Below are positions 9,624 to 17,999 of a DNA stretch of 64,000 nucleotides, in pieces. Position 1 is the stretch's first letter. Each line of letters starts with the position of its first letter. The stretch lies in contig JACKJB010000002.1 of the NCBI GenBank assembly GCA_020638155.1, positions 124,001-188,000 of the forward strand, written 5' to 3'. The position numbers and the translations under genes were made by a program. The DNA is from Rhodospirillales bacterium. GTDB taxonomy: Bacteria > Pseudomonadota > Alphaproteobacteria > Micavibrionales > Micavibrionaceae. The notes under the pieces were generated by a model. The model saw nothing but the letters and a program-made list of their open reading frames with translations, did no database searches and was not told where the DNA came from.

Positions 9624-10703
9624 ATGAGTAGTCTTTTCGATCCGCTGCAGGCGGGCAGTCTTAATCTTAAAAATCGTATTGTGATGGCGCCGTTAACGCG
9701 CGGCCGCGCGGGGGAGAGCCGTATTGCCAATGCGATGATGGCCGATTATTACGCGCAGCGGGCCGGGGCGGGGATGATTATTGCCGAGGCCACCGCGATT
9801 TGCCGCGAAGGTTACGGCTGGGTCGGTGCGCCGGGGATGTATACGGATGAGATGGAAGACGGCTGGAAGCTGGTGAGCGAGGCCGTCCATAAAGCGGGCG
9901 GGCTGATCGTGCTGCAGCTCTGGCATATGGGACGGATGTCGCATCCGGATTTTCTGGACGGGGATTTGCCGCTGGCGCCGTCCGCGATTGCGCCGCCGGG
10001 GCAGCACCGTTCTTTGATGCCGCCAAAAGATTATGTGACCCCGCGGGCGATGGGGCTTGATGATATCAAGCGCACCGTTGATGATTTCGCGCACGGGGCG
10101 CAGCGCGCGATCCGGGCCGGGTTTGACGGGGTGGAAATCCACGGGGCGAACGGCTATCTGATCGACACGTTCTTAAAAGACAGCAGTAACCGGCGCGAGG
10201 ATGCGTATGGCGGCAGCCCTGAGAACCGGGCACGTCTGATGCTGGAGATTGTCGATGCGGTCATCGCCGAAGCCGGCGCGGATAAGACAGGGCTGCGCCT
10301 GTCCCCTGATGAAGTGCAGGGTGCGAAGGATAGCGATTATGTTGCCAGCTTTACGCGCTATGCCGAACTGCTGAACCCGGCGGCGCTCGCGTTTCTTCAT
10401 GTCAAAGAACCCTCGCGGGATGCGGATCAAAAGCCGCGCATCGCCCCGGCAACCGAAGCCATGCGCCGTGTGTATGACGGGGTGATGATCCTGAATGAAG
10501 GCTATGACCGGGACAGCGCGGCGGCGGCGCTGCAAAACGATCTGGGTGATGCGGTTGCTTTCGGTGTGCCGTTTATCGCCAATCCCGACCTGCCGGAACG
10601 GCTGCGGACAGGTGCGGCTTTGAATGTTCCGGATATGGAGACTTTTTATAAAGGCGGGGCTAAGGGTTACACCGATTATCCGTTTCTGAAGGATGCGGCG
10701 TAG
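9624..10703 (+). CDS. Old Yellow Enzyme family alkene reductase / NADH:flavin oxidoreductase
   Basis: An FMN-containing TIM-barrel oxidoreductase that reduces activated C=C bonds or nitro compounds with NAD(P)H. Family motifs seen are VMAPLTRGRA near the N-terminus, LQLWHMGRMSHP, the substrate-anion pair in GVEIHGANGYLIDTFLKD, and RREDAYGGSPENRARLMLEI. An upstream in-frame GTG at 9615 exists, but AAGGAG at 9610-9615 with an eight-base spacer points to the ATG at 9624. It follows maiA by about 60 bases, so a role in handling quinone or enone by-products of aromatic degradation is possible but only inferred from position. Confidence 0.92.
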   Translation: MSSLFDPLQAGSLNLKNRIVMAPLTRGRAGESRIANAMMADYYAQRAGAGMIIAEATAICREGYGWVGAPGMYTDEMEDGWKLVSEAVHKAGGLIVLQLWHMGRMSHPDFLDGDLPLAPSAIAPPGQHRSLMPPKDYVTPRAMGLDDIKRTVDDFAHGAQRAIRAGFDGVEIHGANGYLIDTFLKDSSNRREDAYGGSPENRARLMLEIVDAVIAEAGADKTGLRLSPDEVQGAKDSDYVASFTRYAELLNPAALAFLHVKEPSRDADQKPRIAPATEAMRRVYDGVMILNEGYDRDSAAAALQNDLGDAVAFGVPFIANPDLPERLRTGAALNVPDMETFYKGGAKGYTDYPFLKDAA

Positions 10704-10751
10704 GGCAGTGATTATTGCTATGCAATAAGAGTATCTCTTGAAAATAAGGCA

Positions 10752-10789
10752 AAGCGGCTTAAGCTGGGGCAAAACAGCATAAGCCGTTT
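10752..10789 (+). terminator. Inverted repeat between the OYE gene and phhA
   Basis: AAGCGGCTTA at 10752-10761 pairs with TAAGCCGTTT at 10780-10789, with one mismatch in ten and an 18-base loop. There is no clean T-tract, so it may be a weak terminator or mRNA-processing structure of the upstream gene, or an operator for phhA, whose -10-like TATAAT lies just downstream. Confidence 0.35.
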
Positions 10790-10793
10790 GTGC

Positions 10794-10799
10794 TATAAT
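10794..10799 (+). promoter_or_regulatory. Possible -10 element of phhA
   Basis: A perfect TATAAT lies 21 bases before the phhA start codon. No good -35 hexamer is visible at the expected distance, so the promoter, if real, would need an activator or be weak. The nearby inverted repeat at 10752-10789 overlaps the -35 region. Confidence 0.3.
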
Positions 10800-10820
10800 A
10801 AGAAGAACAGGGAGAATGAC

Positions 10821-11711
10821 ATGGCCGCGGATCACGAGATTAGTTATGCCGGTCTGGTTATCGACCAGGGCTGGGCCGATTATACGCCGGATAATCATGA
10901 GACATGGCAAATGCTCTATGAGCGGCAGATGGATGTTTTGCGGCCGCGCGTTTGCCCTGAATACCTGCGGGCGGTGCAGGATCTTGGCTTTACCGCCGAT
11001 AAAATTCCGAACTTTAATGACGTCAATGAACGGCTGCGCGCGGCGACCGGATGGGAGATTGTCGCGACCAAGGGGCTGATTAAATCCAAGCCGTTTTTCG
11101 ATATGCTGACCGATCGTAAATTTCCGTCTGGCTATTTTATCCGGGATAAGGACCAGCTCGATTACCTGGAAGAGCCGGATATTTTCCATGATTTGTTCGG
11201 GCATATCCCGCTGCTGACCAATCCGTCTTACGCCGATTATATGCATGAGTATGGCAAGGGCGGGGCGCGGGCGCTTAAATATAAGACAACCAAGAACCTG
11301 GCGCGGCTGAACTGGTGGACGATCGAATTCGGGCTGATCCAGAAAGAAGACGGGCTAAAGATTTACGGGGCGGGGCTGTGCTCTTCTTATGGCGAAGCGC
11401 AATATTGCCTGGATGATCCGTCGGCGCATCATGTCCGGTTTGATCTGGAACGCTGTATGCGGACAAAGGTGTATATCAATGATTTCCAGCCCTGTTATTT
11501 CGTAATCGATTCATTCGAAAGCCTGTTCGATCAGGCAGTGCATACCGATTTTTCGCCGATGTATAAAAGCTTTAAAGGGCTTGGCGGGCGAGAGCAGGCC
11601 GAAGAGTTTTTACCGTTCGATCTTCAGCCCGGTGATGATGTGATTCGGGAAGGCACACTGGATTACATTACACCCAAGCGTGGCTTTCTCGAAGAGAGCA
11701 TCAGTATTTAA
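10821..11711 (+). CDS. phhA: Phenylalanine 4-monooxygenase
   Basis: PhhA hydroxylates phenylalanine to tyrosine with O2 and tetrahydropterin, feeding the hpd/fah/maiA pathway upstream in the window. The iron-binding FHDLFGHIP motif supplies two His ligands and the segment around SSYGEAQYCL lies near the third-ligand region. The length (296 aa) matches bacterial PAH, which lacks the eukaryotic regulatory domain. The frame opens earlier, but AGGGAGA at 10809-10815 and the ATG at 10821 fix the start. A tyrosine aminotransferase and a pterin carbinolamine dehydratase are not in the window. Confidence 0.96.
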   Translation: MAADHEISYAGLVIDQGWADYTPDNHETWQMLYERQMDVLRPRVCPEYLRAVQDLGFTADKIPNFNDVNERLRAATGWEIVATKGLIKSKPFFDMLTDRKFPSGYFIRDKDQLDYLEEPDIFHDLFGHIPLLTNPSYADYMHEYGKGGARALKYKTTKNLARLNWWTIEFGLIQKEDGLKIYGAGLCSSYGEAQYCLDDPSAHHVRFDLERCMRTKVYINDFQPCYFVIDSFESLFDQAVHTDFSPMYKSFKGLGGREQAEEFLPFDLQPGDDVIREGTLDYITPKRGFLEESISI

Positions 11712-11732
11712 CCGTCTGCCATTGCAAGATTA

Positions 11733-11784
11733 GCGAGAAATCTCCAGATTGGCGGGAGATCCTTCGCCTGCGGCTCAGGATGAC
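11733..11784. repeat. Dispersed palindromic repeat, copy 1
   Basis: This stretch shares the core GAGAAATCTCCAGATTG with 16518-16534, then GGAGATCC, and ends in GGATGACA, with the same order and spacing as the second copy. Both copies are intergenic and follow a gene. Here it lies between the phhA stop and the terminator. It resembles the short dispersed intergenic repeats common in proteobacterial genomes. Confidence 0.7.
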
Positions 11785-11806
11785 ATGAAAAAATTTCATG
11801 TTTTTT
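11784..11806 (+). terminator. Rho-independent terminator after phhA
   Basis: CATGAAA at 11784-11790 pairs perfectly with TTTCATG at 11794-11800, and six Ts follow. The stem is AT-rich, so termination may be moderate. It sits just before the convergent AMIN lipoprotein gene, whose stop codon is at 11811. Confidence 0.6.
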
Positions 11807-11810
11807 CAGG

Positions 11811-12803
11811 TCACTTTTTCAGGTCGATGACGATTCGGTAATCTTTATAGCCGTTGGCTTTAATGACCGTTTCGTATTTGACTGAGGTGTCTTTCTTGAG
11901 CTGGATCACGACGCGCTGGCCGTTATCCATGGGGGTGACGCTGTAGGAGGCCAGCAGGGGTGACTTGCTCTTGGCTTTCCATTGCGTGGGGGCGGCCCAG
12001 TTCGCGCCGGGCAGTTCAATGACCAGCAGATGTTCTTTATTGTCGAGATCATAGCGGTATGAGGCCGGGCCGCTGACGTCCAAAACAATCCTTGTCTTGT
12101 CCGGGTGTTCGCCGGTCCGCAGTTTATGGACCGTGACACTGCCCTTCCCGGCAGTGTTCGTCATGCCGCCCGACCCGGTTTGTTTCGGTGCCGTTGCGGC
12201 CGGCTGGTAGGCCGGTTGCCGGACCGTGGTGCCGGCGGGTGAAACCGGCGTCGGGATGTAAGCGGCGGGTGCTGAGGCGGGAACCGCAGGGGCCTGGGTC
12301 AGCTCGGCGAGCTGGGCAACCAGGGCCTGGATGTCCCTTTCTACGGTGATTAGCCGTAAAATCGGTGGCGCGAGGGTTTTAACATCGCGGTGCAGGGCGG
12401 TGACGGCGCGTTCAACGCGGCTAAGGCGGGTATCCTGATCGGCGCGCGAATCAAGATAGCTGTCGTAATTAACGCCGAGCGATCCCATCGTGCCTTCGGG
12501 GCCAAGCTGCAACGGTCCGGCGGCAATGATTTCATCCATCGGCGGAGCCATTGGCATCGTCATATGCCCGGTGATTTCCGGAGGCGGTATGCCTTCGGGG
12601 GCTGGCTGCATTGGGTTTTCGGGATCTATTTGGGTGCTTTGATAGGGTGGGGGTGCATTTGTTTTGGGTGAATCGGACTTGCCGCCAAAAGGCAAAAACC
12701 CGCAACCGGACAATGCAAGCACTGAACCGAGCAGGCATACGATAAAGGTTCGTCTCTGTAATTCCCGAATGCGACCAGACGGTCGCAGGGCGCCGAACGG
12801 CAT
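11811..12803 (-). CDS. Lipoprotein with AMIN-like C-terminal domain
   Basis: The 330-residue protein begins with a basic region and hydrophobic stretch ending in the lipobox LALSGC, with the acylated cysteine at residue 34. A low-complexity Pro/Ala/Thr-rich segment follows, broken by a possible coiled coil around residues 115-165. The C-terminal ~105 residues (VTVHKLRTGEHPDKTRIVLD onward) have the beta-rich pattern of AMIN domains, which localise envelope proteins to peptidoglycan or secretin complexes. It is probably anchored in the outer membrane facing the periplasm. The exact partner is unknown. Confidence 0.75.
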   Translation of the reverse strand: MPFGALRPSGRIRELQRRTFIVCLLGSVLALSGCGFLPFGGKSDSPKTNAPPPYQSTQIDPENPMQPAPEGIPPPEITGHMTMPMAPPMDEIIAAGPLQLGPEGTMGSLGVNYDSYLDSRADQDTRLSRVERAVTALHRDVKTLAPPILRLITVERDIQALVAQLAELTQAPAVPASAPAAYIPTPVSPAGTTVRQPAYQPAATAPKQTGSGGMTNTAGKGSVTVHKLRTGEHPDKTRIVLDVSGPASYRYDLDNKEHLLVIELPGANWAAPTQWKAKSKSPLLASYSVTPMDNGQRVVIQLKKDTSVKYETVIKANGYKDYRIVIDLKK

Positions 12804-13069
12804 GGCGGAATTCCTAAATATTAGATCTAATTAGCACCCGAAAAGGGCAAGTCACCCACATAATAGAGTATGCGCAGTTCCGAAACCCGTCAATGCAAAG
12901 GTGTATAAGGTCGGGATAAAATGGGGATAAGCTATGGATAACATGTATATAGCCCGTCAGGAAATCAGGTGGATGGATAGGCGCGGCGCAGATAAGGGCC
13001 TTTACTCACAGGCCGGGAGCGCTTAACTTTATTAACAGTTTTGATTTTGAATATATAAGGAGTCTGGCC

Positions 13070-15487
13070 GTGTCCGCAGCAGGAGAGCAATCCGCAGAAA
13101 TCGAAAAAGAAGGCGAACAGAAACATGAAGTGACGCTGGATGAAGCGCTGAAACTGGCGCAGGCGCATCACCGGGGCGGCAATTTCGCCATCGCCGACCG
13201 GACGTACCGCGATATTTTGCGCGCTGTCCCGGATCATTATCCGACGGTCAACCTGCTGGCGGCGCTGTTATTTCAGCGTGGAAACATTCAGGAAGCTGCG
13301 AAATACGGCAAAATTGCAGTTACGGTCGAGCCTGAAAATGCCGGGTGCTGGTCGAATTATGCAGCGATCCTGTCATCTGATGCGCGTTATGATGAGGCGC
13401 TTGAAGCTTATGACCAGGCAATCGGGATCGATCCCGAATTGTCCGAATCTTACATTAATAAAGCGCATACGCTCTGGCTTTTGGAGCGTTACGAGGAAGC
13501 CGAAGATGTCGCGTCACAGGCAACCCTGCTGGCGCCTGACAAGCCGCAGGCCTATATCAATCTCGGGATCGCCCTTGCTTCGCAGAATAAAATGAAAGAG
13601 GCGGAGGATGTCTGGGCGCAGGTTATTGATCTGGATCCTGAATCAGGACAGGCCTATTCGAACTGGTGTAATGCCCTGCTGGTGCAGGGGGAGCTGCTTG
13701 AAGCTAGGGAAAAAGGGGTGAAAGCAACAGAGCTGGCATCGCAGGACTATCAGGCATTTAACAATCTTGGCTGTGTGCTCAAGGGGCTGGGCGAGCATCC
13801 TGAAGCGCTGGACGCGTTTAAAAAGGCGACGGATCTGAAGCCGGATTATGCGGAAGGCCATTTGAATACGGCAAAGACCCTGATGGGGCTGGAGCGTTAT
13901 TCCGAAGCGGTTGTCGCCGCCCGTTACGGGATCTCTTTTGATAAGGATAGTGCTGCCGCCCATATCGTTATGAGCCAGGCCCAGGCCGGCCTGGGCGCAT
14001 ATGACGAAGCCCGGCTTGCGGCGGAACACGCAATTGCCCTGGAGCCGGAAGAGCCGCTGCATTATCTGACTTTGGCCAGTATTTTGCTGGCTAAGGACCA
14101 GCATGATGAAGCCGATGCGGTGCTGAACAAAGCGCTTGCGCTAAATCCTGATTCCCCGGATGCGCTGTTGCTGCTGGCAGAGGTTCGCAAAGGGCTTGAT
14201 ATGCTTGATGAGGCGATTGAAGCGCTTGATAAAGCCATGGCGCTTTATCAGGAAACGCCGCCGCTTCTGGCTGAAAAGGCCCGGACATTAATGTATGCTA
14301 GCCGTGTTGAAGAAGGGCTTGAGGTTATGGACAAGGCCCTGCAAATGTGGCCGCAAAACTCAACCCTGCTATTGACCAAAGTAGAGCTGCTTTTGACTAT
14401 TAACCGGAAGCAGGAAGCCGGGGAGCTTCTGGAATCTTCGCGGGAGTATCTCGATCAGTATCCCGCCTATTACATCCATCTGGGTTCGTACAAAAAATAT
14501 ACCGAAGACGATCCTGATTTTATCAAGCTACAAAGTCTTGAGCCGCGTTTTTCAGAGATGGGGCCGGAAAGCAAGGCTAGTATCAATTTTGGCCTGTTTG
14601 ACGCCTACGAGGATATTGGCGATTATGAGAAAGCCTTCGCGCATTTGAAAAAAGCCAATGATGCCAAAAAAGAGCACAAGCCGATCGATGTTGAGATTTT
14701 TAACAGCGCCTTCGATAAGAAAAAAAGCATCTTTACCAGGGAAATGCTGGAGCAGTATGAAGGGGTCGGGTTTGAATCCGATGTGCCTGTTTTCATTGTG
14801 GGGATGCCGCGTTCGGGTACGACCCTGACCGAGCAGATTATTTCTTCTCATCCGGATGTCTATGGCGCGGGCGAACTTCATGACCTCAATAATGTGATCC
14901 GCGAATTAGGGCCGCTGGGTTTTGATACCGCGGCCGTTATGGGCGAGGGGTATGTCCGTAAAGCGCTGGCAAGGGCGCGGGATATGGACCCTAAACGGGT
15001 TACCGATAAAATGCCGGGCAATTTTTCAAATATAGGTTTGATTCGCTGCATCCTGCCGCAGGCAAAAATTATTCATTGCCGCCGTAATCCGCTTGATAAT
15101 CTGTTGTCCTGCTATAAGCAGAATTTTGCGGTCGGGCATTACTGGTCGTATGACCTTGAGGCGATGGCGTCCCACTATGCTGCGTATCGTGATGTGATGT
15201 CTTACTGGCGGGAAATCCTGCCTGAAGGATCGTTTTTGGAAATTGATTACGAAGAAACCGTCAATAACTTCGAGCAGCAGGCGCGCCGCCTGATTGATTA
15301 TGTCGGCCTGCCGTGGGACGATGCGTGTTTATCGCCGCACAAGCAAAAGCGCGCCGTGCTTACGGCCAGCAAAGATCAGGTCATTCGGCCGATCTATAAA
15401 AGCTCTGTTGAGGCTTGGCGCCGCTATGAAAAACAACTGCAGCCTCTGGTTGAAGGGTTGAAGGCGCACGGTATAGAAATCTCTTGA
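13070..15487 (+). CDS. TPR-repeat sulfotransferase family protein
   Basis: The N-terminal ~480 residues consist of tandem tetratricopeptide repeats with the usual A/Y/P spacing (for example YDEALEAYDQAIGIDPELSE). The C-terminal ~230 residues are a sulfotransferase-like domain. VFIVGMPRSGTTLTEQII (about residues 573-590) is the 5'-phosphosulfate binding loop of PAPS enzymes, and CRRNPLDNLLSCYKQNF is the 3'-phosphate binding region. The start is GTG, supported by AAGGAG at 13057-13062 with a seven-base spacer. No export signal is seen, so it probably acts in the cytoplasm on an unknown acceptor. Such fusions are recurrent in Alphaproteobacteria. Confidence 0.88.
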   Translation: MSAAGEQSAEIEKEGEQKHEVTLDEALKLAQAHHRGGNFAIADRTYRDILRAVPDHYPTVNLLAALLFQRGNIQEAAKYGKIAVTVEPENAGCWSNYAAILSSDARYDEALEAYDQAIGIDPELSESYINKAHTLWLLERYEEAEDVASQATLLAPDKPQAYINLGIALASQNKMKEAEDVWAQVIDLDPESGQAYSNWCNALLVQGELLEAREKGVKATELASQDYQAFNNLGCVLKGLGEHPEALDAFKKATDLKPDYAEGHLNTAKTLMGLERYSEAVVAARYGISFDKDSAAAHIVMSQAQAGLGAYDEARLAAEHAIALEPEEPLHYLTLASILLAKDQHDEADAVLNKALALNPDSPDALLLLAEVRKGLDMLDEAIEALDKAMALYQETPPLLAEKARTLMYASRVEEGLEVMDKALQMWPQNSTLLLTKVELLLTINRKQEAGELLESSREYLDQYPAYYIHLGSYKKYTEDDPDFIKLQSLEPRFSEMGPESKASINFGLFDAYEDIGDYEKAFAHLKKANDAKKEHKPIDVEIFNSAFDKKKSIFTREMLEQYEGVGFESDVPVFIVGMPRSGTTLTEQIISSHPDVYGAGELHDLNNVIRELGPLGFDTAAVMGEGYVRKALARARDMDPKRVTDKMPGNFSNIGLIRCILPQAKIIHCRRNPLDNLLSCYKQNFAVGHYWSYDLEAMASHYAAYRDVMSYWREILPEGSFLEIDYEETVNNFEQQARRLIDYVGLPWDDACLSPHKQKRAVLTASKDQVIRPIYKSSVEAWRRYEKQLQPLVEGLKAHGIEIS

Positions 15488-15590
15488 TAAGATCATTTTT
15501 CCTGTTCGCCCTTATTAAGGAATTATTTATATACCCATAGTATAGTTTAAGAACAGATATGCAGTTGTGGTCGAAGAGTGTCTTGTCATA

Positions 15591-15619
15591 AGGTCTTGAT
15601 AAAAAGGCTTTTATGACCT
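15591..15619 (+). other. Hairpin in the leader between the TPR gene and the DUF4402 gene
   Basis: AGGTC at 15591-15595 pairs with GACCT at 15615-15619, and ATAAAA at 15599-15604 pairs with TTTTAT at 15609-15614 around an AGGC loop, leaving a three-base bulge. The 252-base gap it lies in is AT-rich and otherwise featureless by eye, and could hold the promoter and 5' leader of the DUF4402 gene. Confidence 0.3.
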
Positions 15620-15739
15620 TTGCAGACTCCACATTCTATGTTAGACTTCTGCTGTGTTTCTGTCTTTAACGAGATAGGGAAACAGAAGTTTCTTTACGTT
15701 AGCAGGCTCACATTTAATTGAAGCAAGGAGTGTAGTCAC

Positions 15740-16363
15740 ATGAGTCAACTCAGTAAAAAAGTCCTAGGCACGGGCGCGGCAGTTGTTGCGTTAAGTGCTT
15801 TCGTTCCCAATCCGTTCATGATTGGCGACGCTATGGCCCAGGCCACGGCATCCGATACCATGAACATCACTGCCAAAATCGTTAACCCGATGGATGTCAA
15901 CCAGTTGGTGAAATTGAACTTCGGTTCAATCGCTGTTGGTGCCGCTGCATCGGCTAAAGTTGTTTTGCCTGCAACCGGTGCTGCCGCAGTTACTGCCGGT
16001 GACGCCGTTCTGATCGCGGGTCAGGCTGCCGGTAAGGTATCCTTTAACGCACCGTCCAACCAGACTTTCACCATCAGTGTGGCCGATCTGGCGACCAAGG
16101 CGATTTTCATCACTGCCGGTGCGACAACTGCCGCATCAAAAACGATGAAAGTCGACCAGCTGTTCCTGAAAGCCAGCGGTACGAAAATTTCTATTGGTGG
16201 CGGTACGGCAGCGACGCTGAAGGTTGGTGGTACCAGCACGAGCGCTAAAATTACCGGTGGTACGGCAGGCAACGTCAATATCGGCGGCCGTCTTATCAGC
16301 ATCAACCCGAACCAGTTGGTTGGTACATACACCGGGACGTACACGATGAGTGTTACGCTTTAA
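15740..16363 (+). CDS. Secreted DUF4402-like protein (207 aa)
   Basis: A signal peptide is evident (hydrophobic residues about 8-24, cleavage plausible after AMAQA near residue 36). The mature part is rich in Ala, Gly, Thr and Ser with alternating beta-strand character. It contains LNFGSIAVGA and the C-terminal YTGTYTMSVTL, which match the strands of DUF4402 proteins, an immunoglobulin-like or pilin-like secreted family. AAGGAG at 15725-15730 fixes the ATG. A strong terminator follows. A related protein, a chaperone and an usher-like protein lie at 18.0-22.4 kb, so this may be a surface subunit of that system. Confidence 0.75.
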   Translation: MSQLSKKVLGTGAAVVALSAFVPNPFMIGDAMAQATASDTMNITAKIVNPMDVNQLVKLNFGSIAVGAAASAKVVLPATGAAAVTAGDAVLIAGQAAGKVSFNAPSNQTFTISVADLATKAIFITAGATTAASKTMKVDQLFLKASGTKISIGGGTAATLKVGGTSTSAKITGGTAGNVNIGGRLISINPNQLVGTYTGTYTMSVTL

Positions 16364-16382
16364 GATCGGTATAATAAAATTT

Positions 16383-16413
16383 AAAAAAGCCTGCCTTTTT
16401 GGCAGGCTTTTTT
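16383..16413 (+). terminator. Rho-independent terminator of the DUF4402 gene
   Basis: GCCTGCC at 16389-16395 pairs with GGCAGGC at 16401-16407 around a TTTTT loop. An A-run precedes it and six Ts follow at 16408-16413, extending the stem and giving the uridine tract. It begins about 20 bases after the stop codon. Confidence 0.95.
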
Positions 16414-16464
16414 AATGCGTGTTTGAGGTAAGGTTTGGTTACATCGTCCCCCGTCGTATATAAT

Positions 16465-16602
16465 CTTTCCAATTCAGAATCGGACAAAATCTAACAGTGT
16501 CATTTCGAGGCGAAGCCGAGAAATCTCCAGATTGTCTGGAGATCCCTCACATGCGTTCGGGATGACACCTAAGGACAAGGTGTCAGATTCTGAATTGGAA
16601 AG
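16465..16602. repeat. MITE-like element with terminal inverted repeats
   Basis: CTTTCCAATTCAGAATC at 16465-16481 is exactly repeated in inverse at 16586-16602. With the next five bases the arms reach 22 with one mismatch. Nested inside are GTGTCAT at 16498-16504 against ATGACAC at 16562-16568, and a central hairpin of nine pairs (16523-16531 with 16535-16543). The interior shares its core with the repeat at 11733-11784. At about 138 bases with no ORF it looks like a non-autonomous mobile element or a folded intergenic repeat. Confidence 0.75.
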
Positions 16603-16613
16603 ACTAACTATAA

Positions 16614-17903
16614 TCACTCCGCTGCCGCGATTTTATCGTCTGCGCTCGCCTGTTCTTCAGAAAAATGCGTTTCGTCAAACTGGTATTTATACAGTTTGTT
16701 AAGCTGCAGGCGGGCCACATAAAGCAGCGTTTGCATGGCCGGGGTGTCTTTCCGCGCATCATTTTCGAAATCGGCGATCAGGTTCTGATAGAACGCTGTA
16801 TTTTCCCGGATGATCTTATCTTCCGTTTCCAGAACGCATTCCCAGATTTGCGGGGCCGACAGGGACCGTTTGCTTGCCGCTTTGTTGGTAATCAGCAGGC
16901 GCAGGACACGGCGTAACGCTTGCGGCGCCAGCGGGTTGGTCGGGATCAGCAGATTCGTGATTTCCAGGACGTCCCCGTCATTTTTCAACGTGCTCGGGAT
17001 ATACGGACGCAGGCCTGCCGCGTTTTTGGGCAACGCGCCTTTATGCATCGGCGATAAGGTTGAGTGAACAACGATTTTGCCGGTATTGGGGATATCAAAT
17101 TCTGTCGGAACCGAACGCACATACATGGCATGCATATCCGGGAACCCGTACATGACAAAGCTGTCGATCGCATCCATCTGGTTATAAAAGGCAAAACATT
17201 CATTGGTGAATGATAACGGGCGGTTGTCCTGAATTTGCAGGAATTCACGCTCCGGCGCGCTTTCGTCATATTTGGTGCCGAAGTTGAAAAAAGCGCCGCC
17301 GCTATGGTGGTTAATGAAATCGACAATCGGCATGATATCGGTGCTGAGCGTCATTTCCTCACCATTCTCATTTTTCAGCTTATGCCCGATCGTACGGGTT
17401 TTCAGGTAGGTATCGCAGAGCGTCTGATCGTAATCATCGCGCCCGGTTTTGTTGTCATCTTTTGCGAATTCCAGGAATTTTTCCTGCGTCTTATTCAGGC
17501 TGCGGGCTTTTAACAATTTTTCCAGCGCATCTGCCGCCCCGTCCATCGACAGCCAGCAGCATGATTTCTTGTGGTTTTTAATTTTATCGGTCTGGTTATA
17601 CAGATCGATCATGGTTTCCGTTAACTTGCACTGGATGTCCGAGAGCGCGCTTTTGTCCGGGGCGCATAATAACTCGTCATTTTTAACGCTGATGCCCATC
17701 TTGTCCGTCGGCAAAAGCAGTTCGCCGGGCAGGGCGATTAACGGTTTGTCGTGGCGCGCAAAGCCCATTTTTTCAACGCTGAGCTCGCCGTTTTCACATC
17801 TGATGCTCAGGTCAGGATCCAGCCTGCCGCCATATTCTTCGATGGTGTCTTTTAGGATATAAAGATTTTTTTCGATGGCGGCGTTATCGCTGAAGATTTT
17901 CAT
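16614..17903 (-). CDS. SET-domain-like protein (LSMT/SETD3 type), putative
   Basis: No signal peptide or membrane segment is present in the 429 residues. The layout resembles SET methyltransferases of the Rubisco LSMT/SETD3 group: an N-terminal segment MGFARHDKPLIALPGELLLP (46-65) like the G-R-G-strand of SET-N, an insert, then DIMPIVDFINHHSGG (189-203), like the catalytic D-x-x-N-H motif. NECFAFYNQMDAIDSFVMYG (234-253) follows, like the E-x-x-x-x-Y-x-x-x-N-x-x-L-L-x-x-Y-G-F motif. A helical C-terminal region would match the substrate-binding domain. If active, it would transfer methyl groups from S-adenosylmethionine to a lysine or histidine. The assignment is from pattern only. Confidence 0.6.
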   Translation of the reverse strand: MKIFSDNAAIEKNLYILKDTIEEYGGRLDPDLSIRCENGELSVEKMGFARHDKPLIALPGELLLPTDKMGISVKNDELLCAPDKSALSDIQCKLTETMIDLYNQTDKIKNHKKSCCWLSMDGAADALEKLLKARSLNKTQEKFLEFAKDDNKTGRDDYDQTLCDTYLKTRTIGHKLKNENGEEMTLSTDIMPIVDFINHHSGGAFFNFGTKYDESAPEREFLQIQDNRPLSFTNECFAFYNQMDAIDSFVMYGFPDMHAMYVRSVPTEFDIPNTGKIVVHSTLSPMHKGALPKNAAGLRPYIPSTLKNDGDVLEITNLLIPTNPLAPQALRRVLRLLITNKAASKRSLSAPQIWECVLETEDKIIRENTAFYQNLIADFENDARKDTPAMQTLLYVARLQLNKLYKYQFDETHFSEEQASADDKIAAAE

Positions 17904-17999
17904 ATTGAAATAACCTTTGTCGCAAAATGAAGGGGACGCGCATTGCGTCTTTAAAATAATGATATATATTAGTCGCTGTTAAGCAAGCTTGAAATCTAA

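Noticed and set aside
10173..11246. 357-codon open frame opposite the OYE and phhA genes
   Set aside because: It spans two recognised genes on the other strand and has no domain or start signal.
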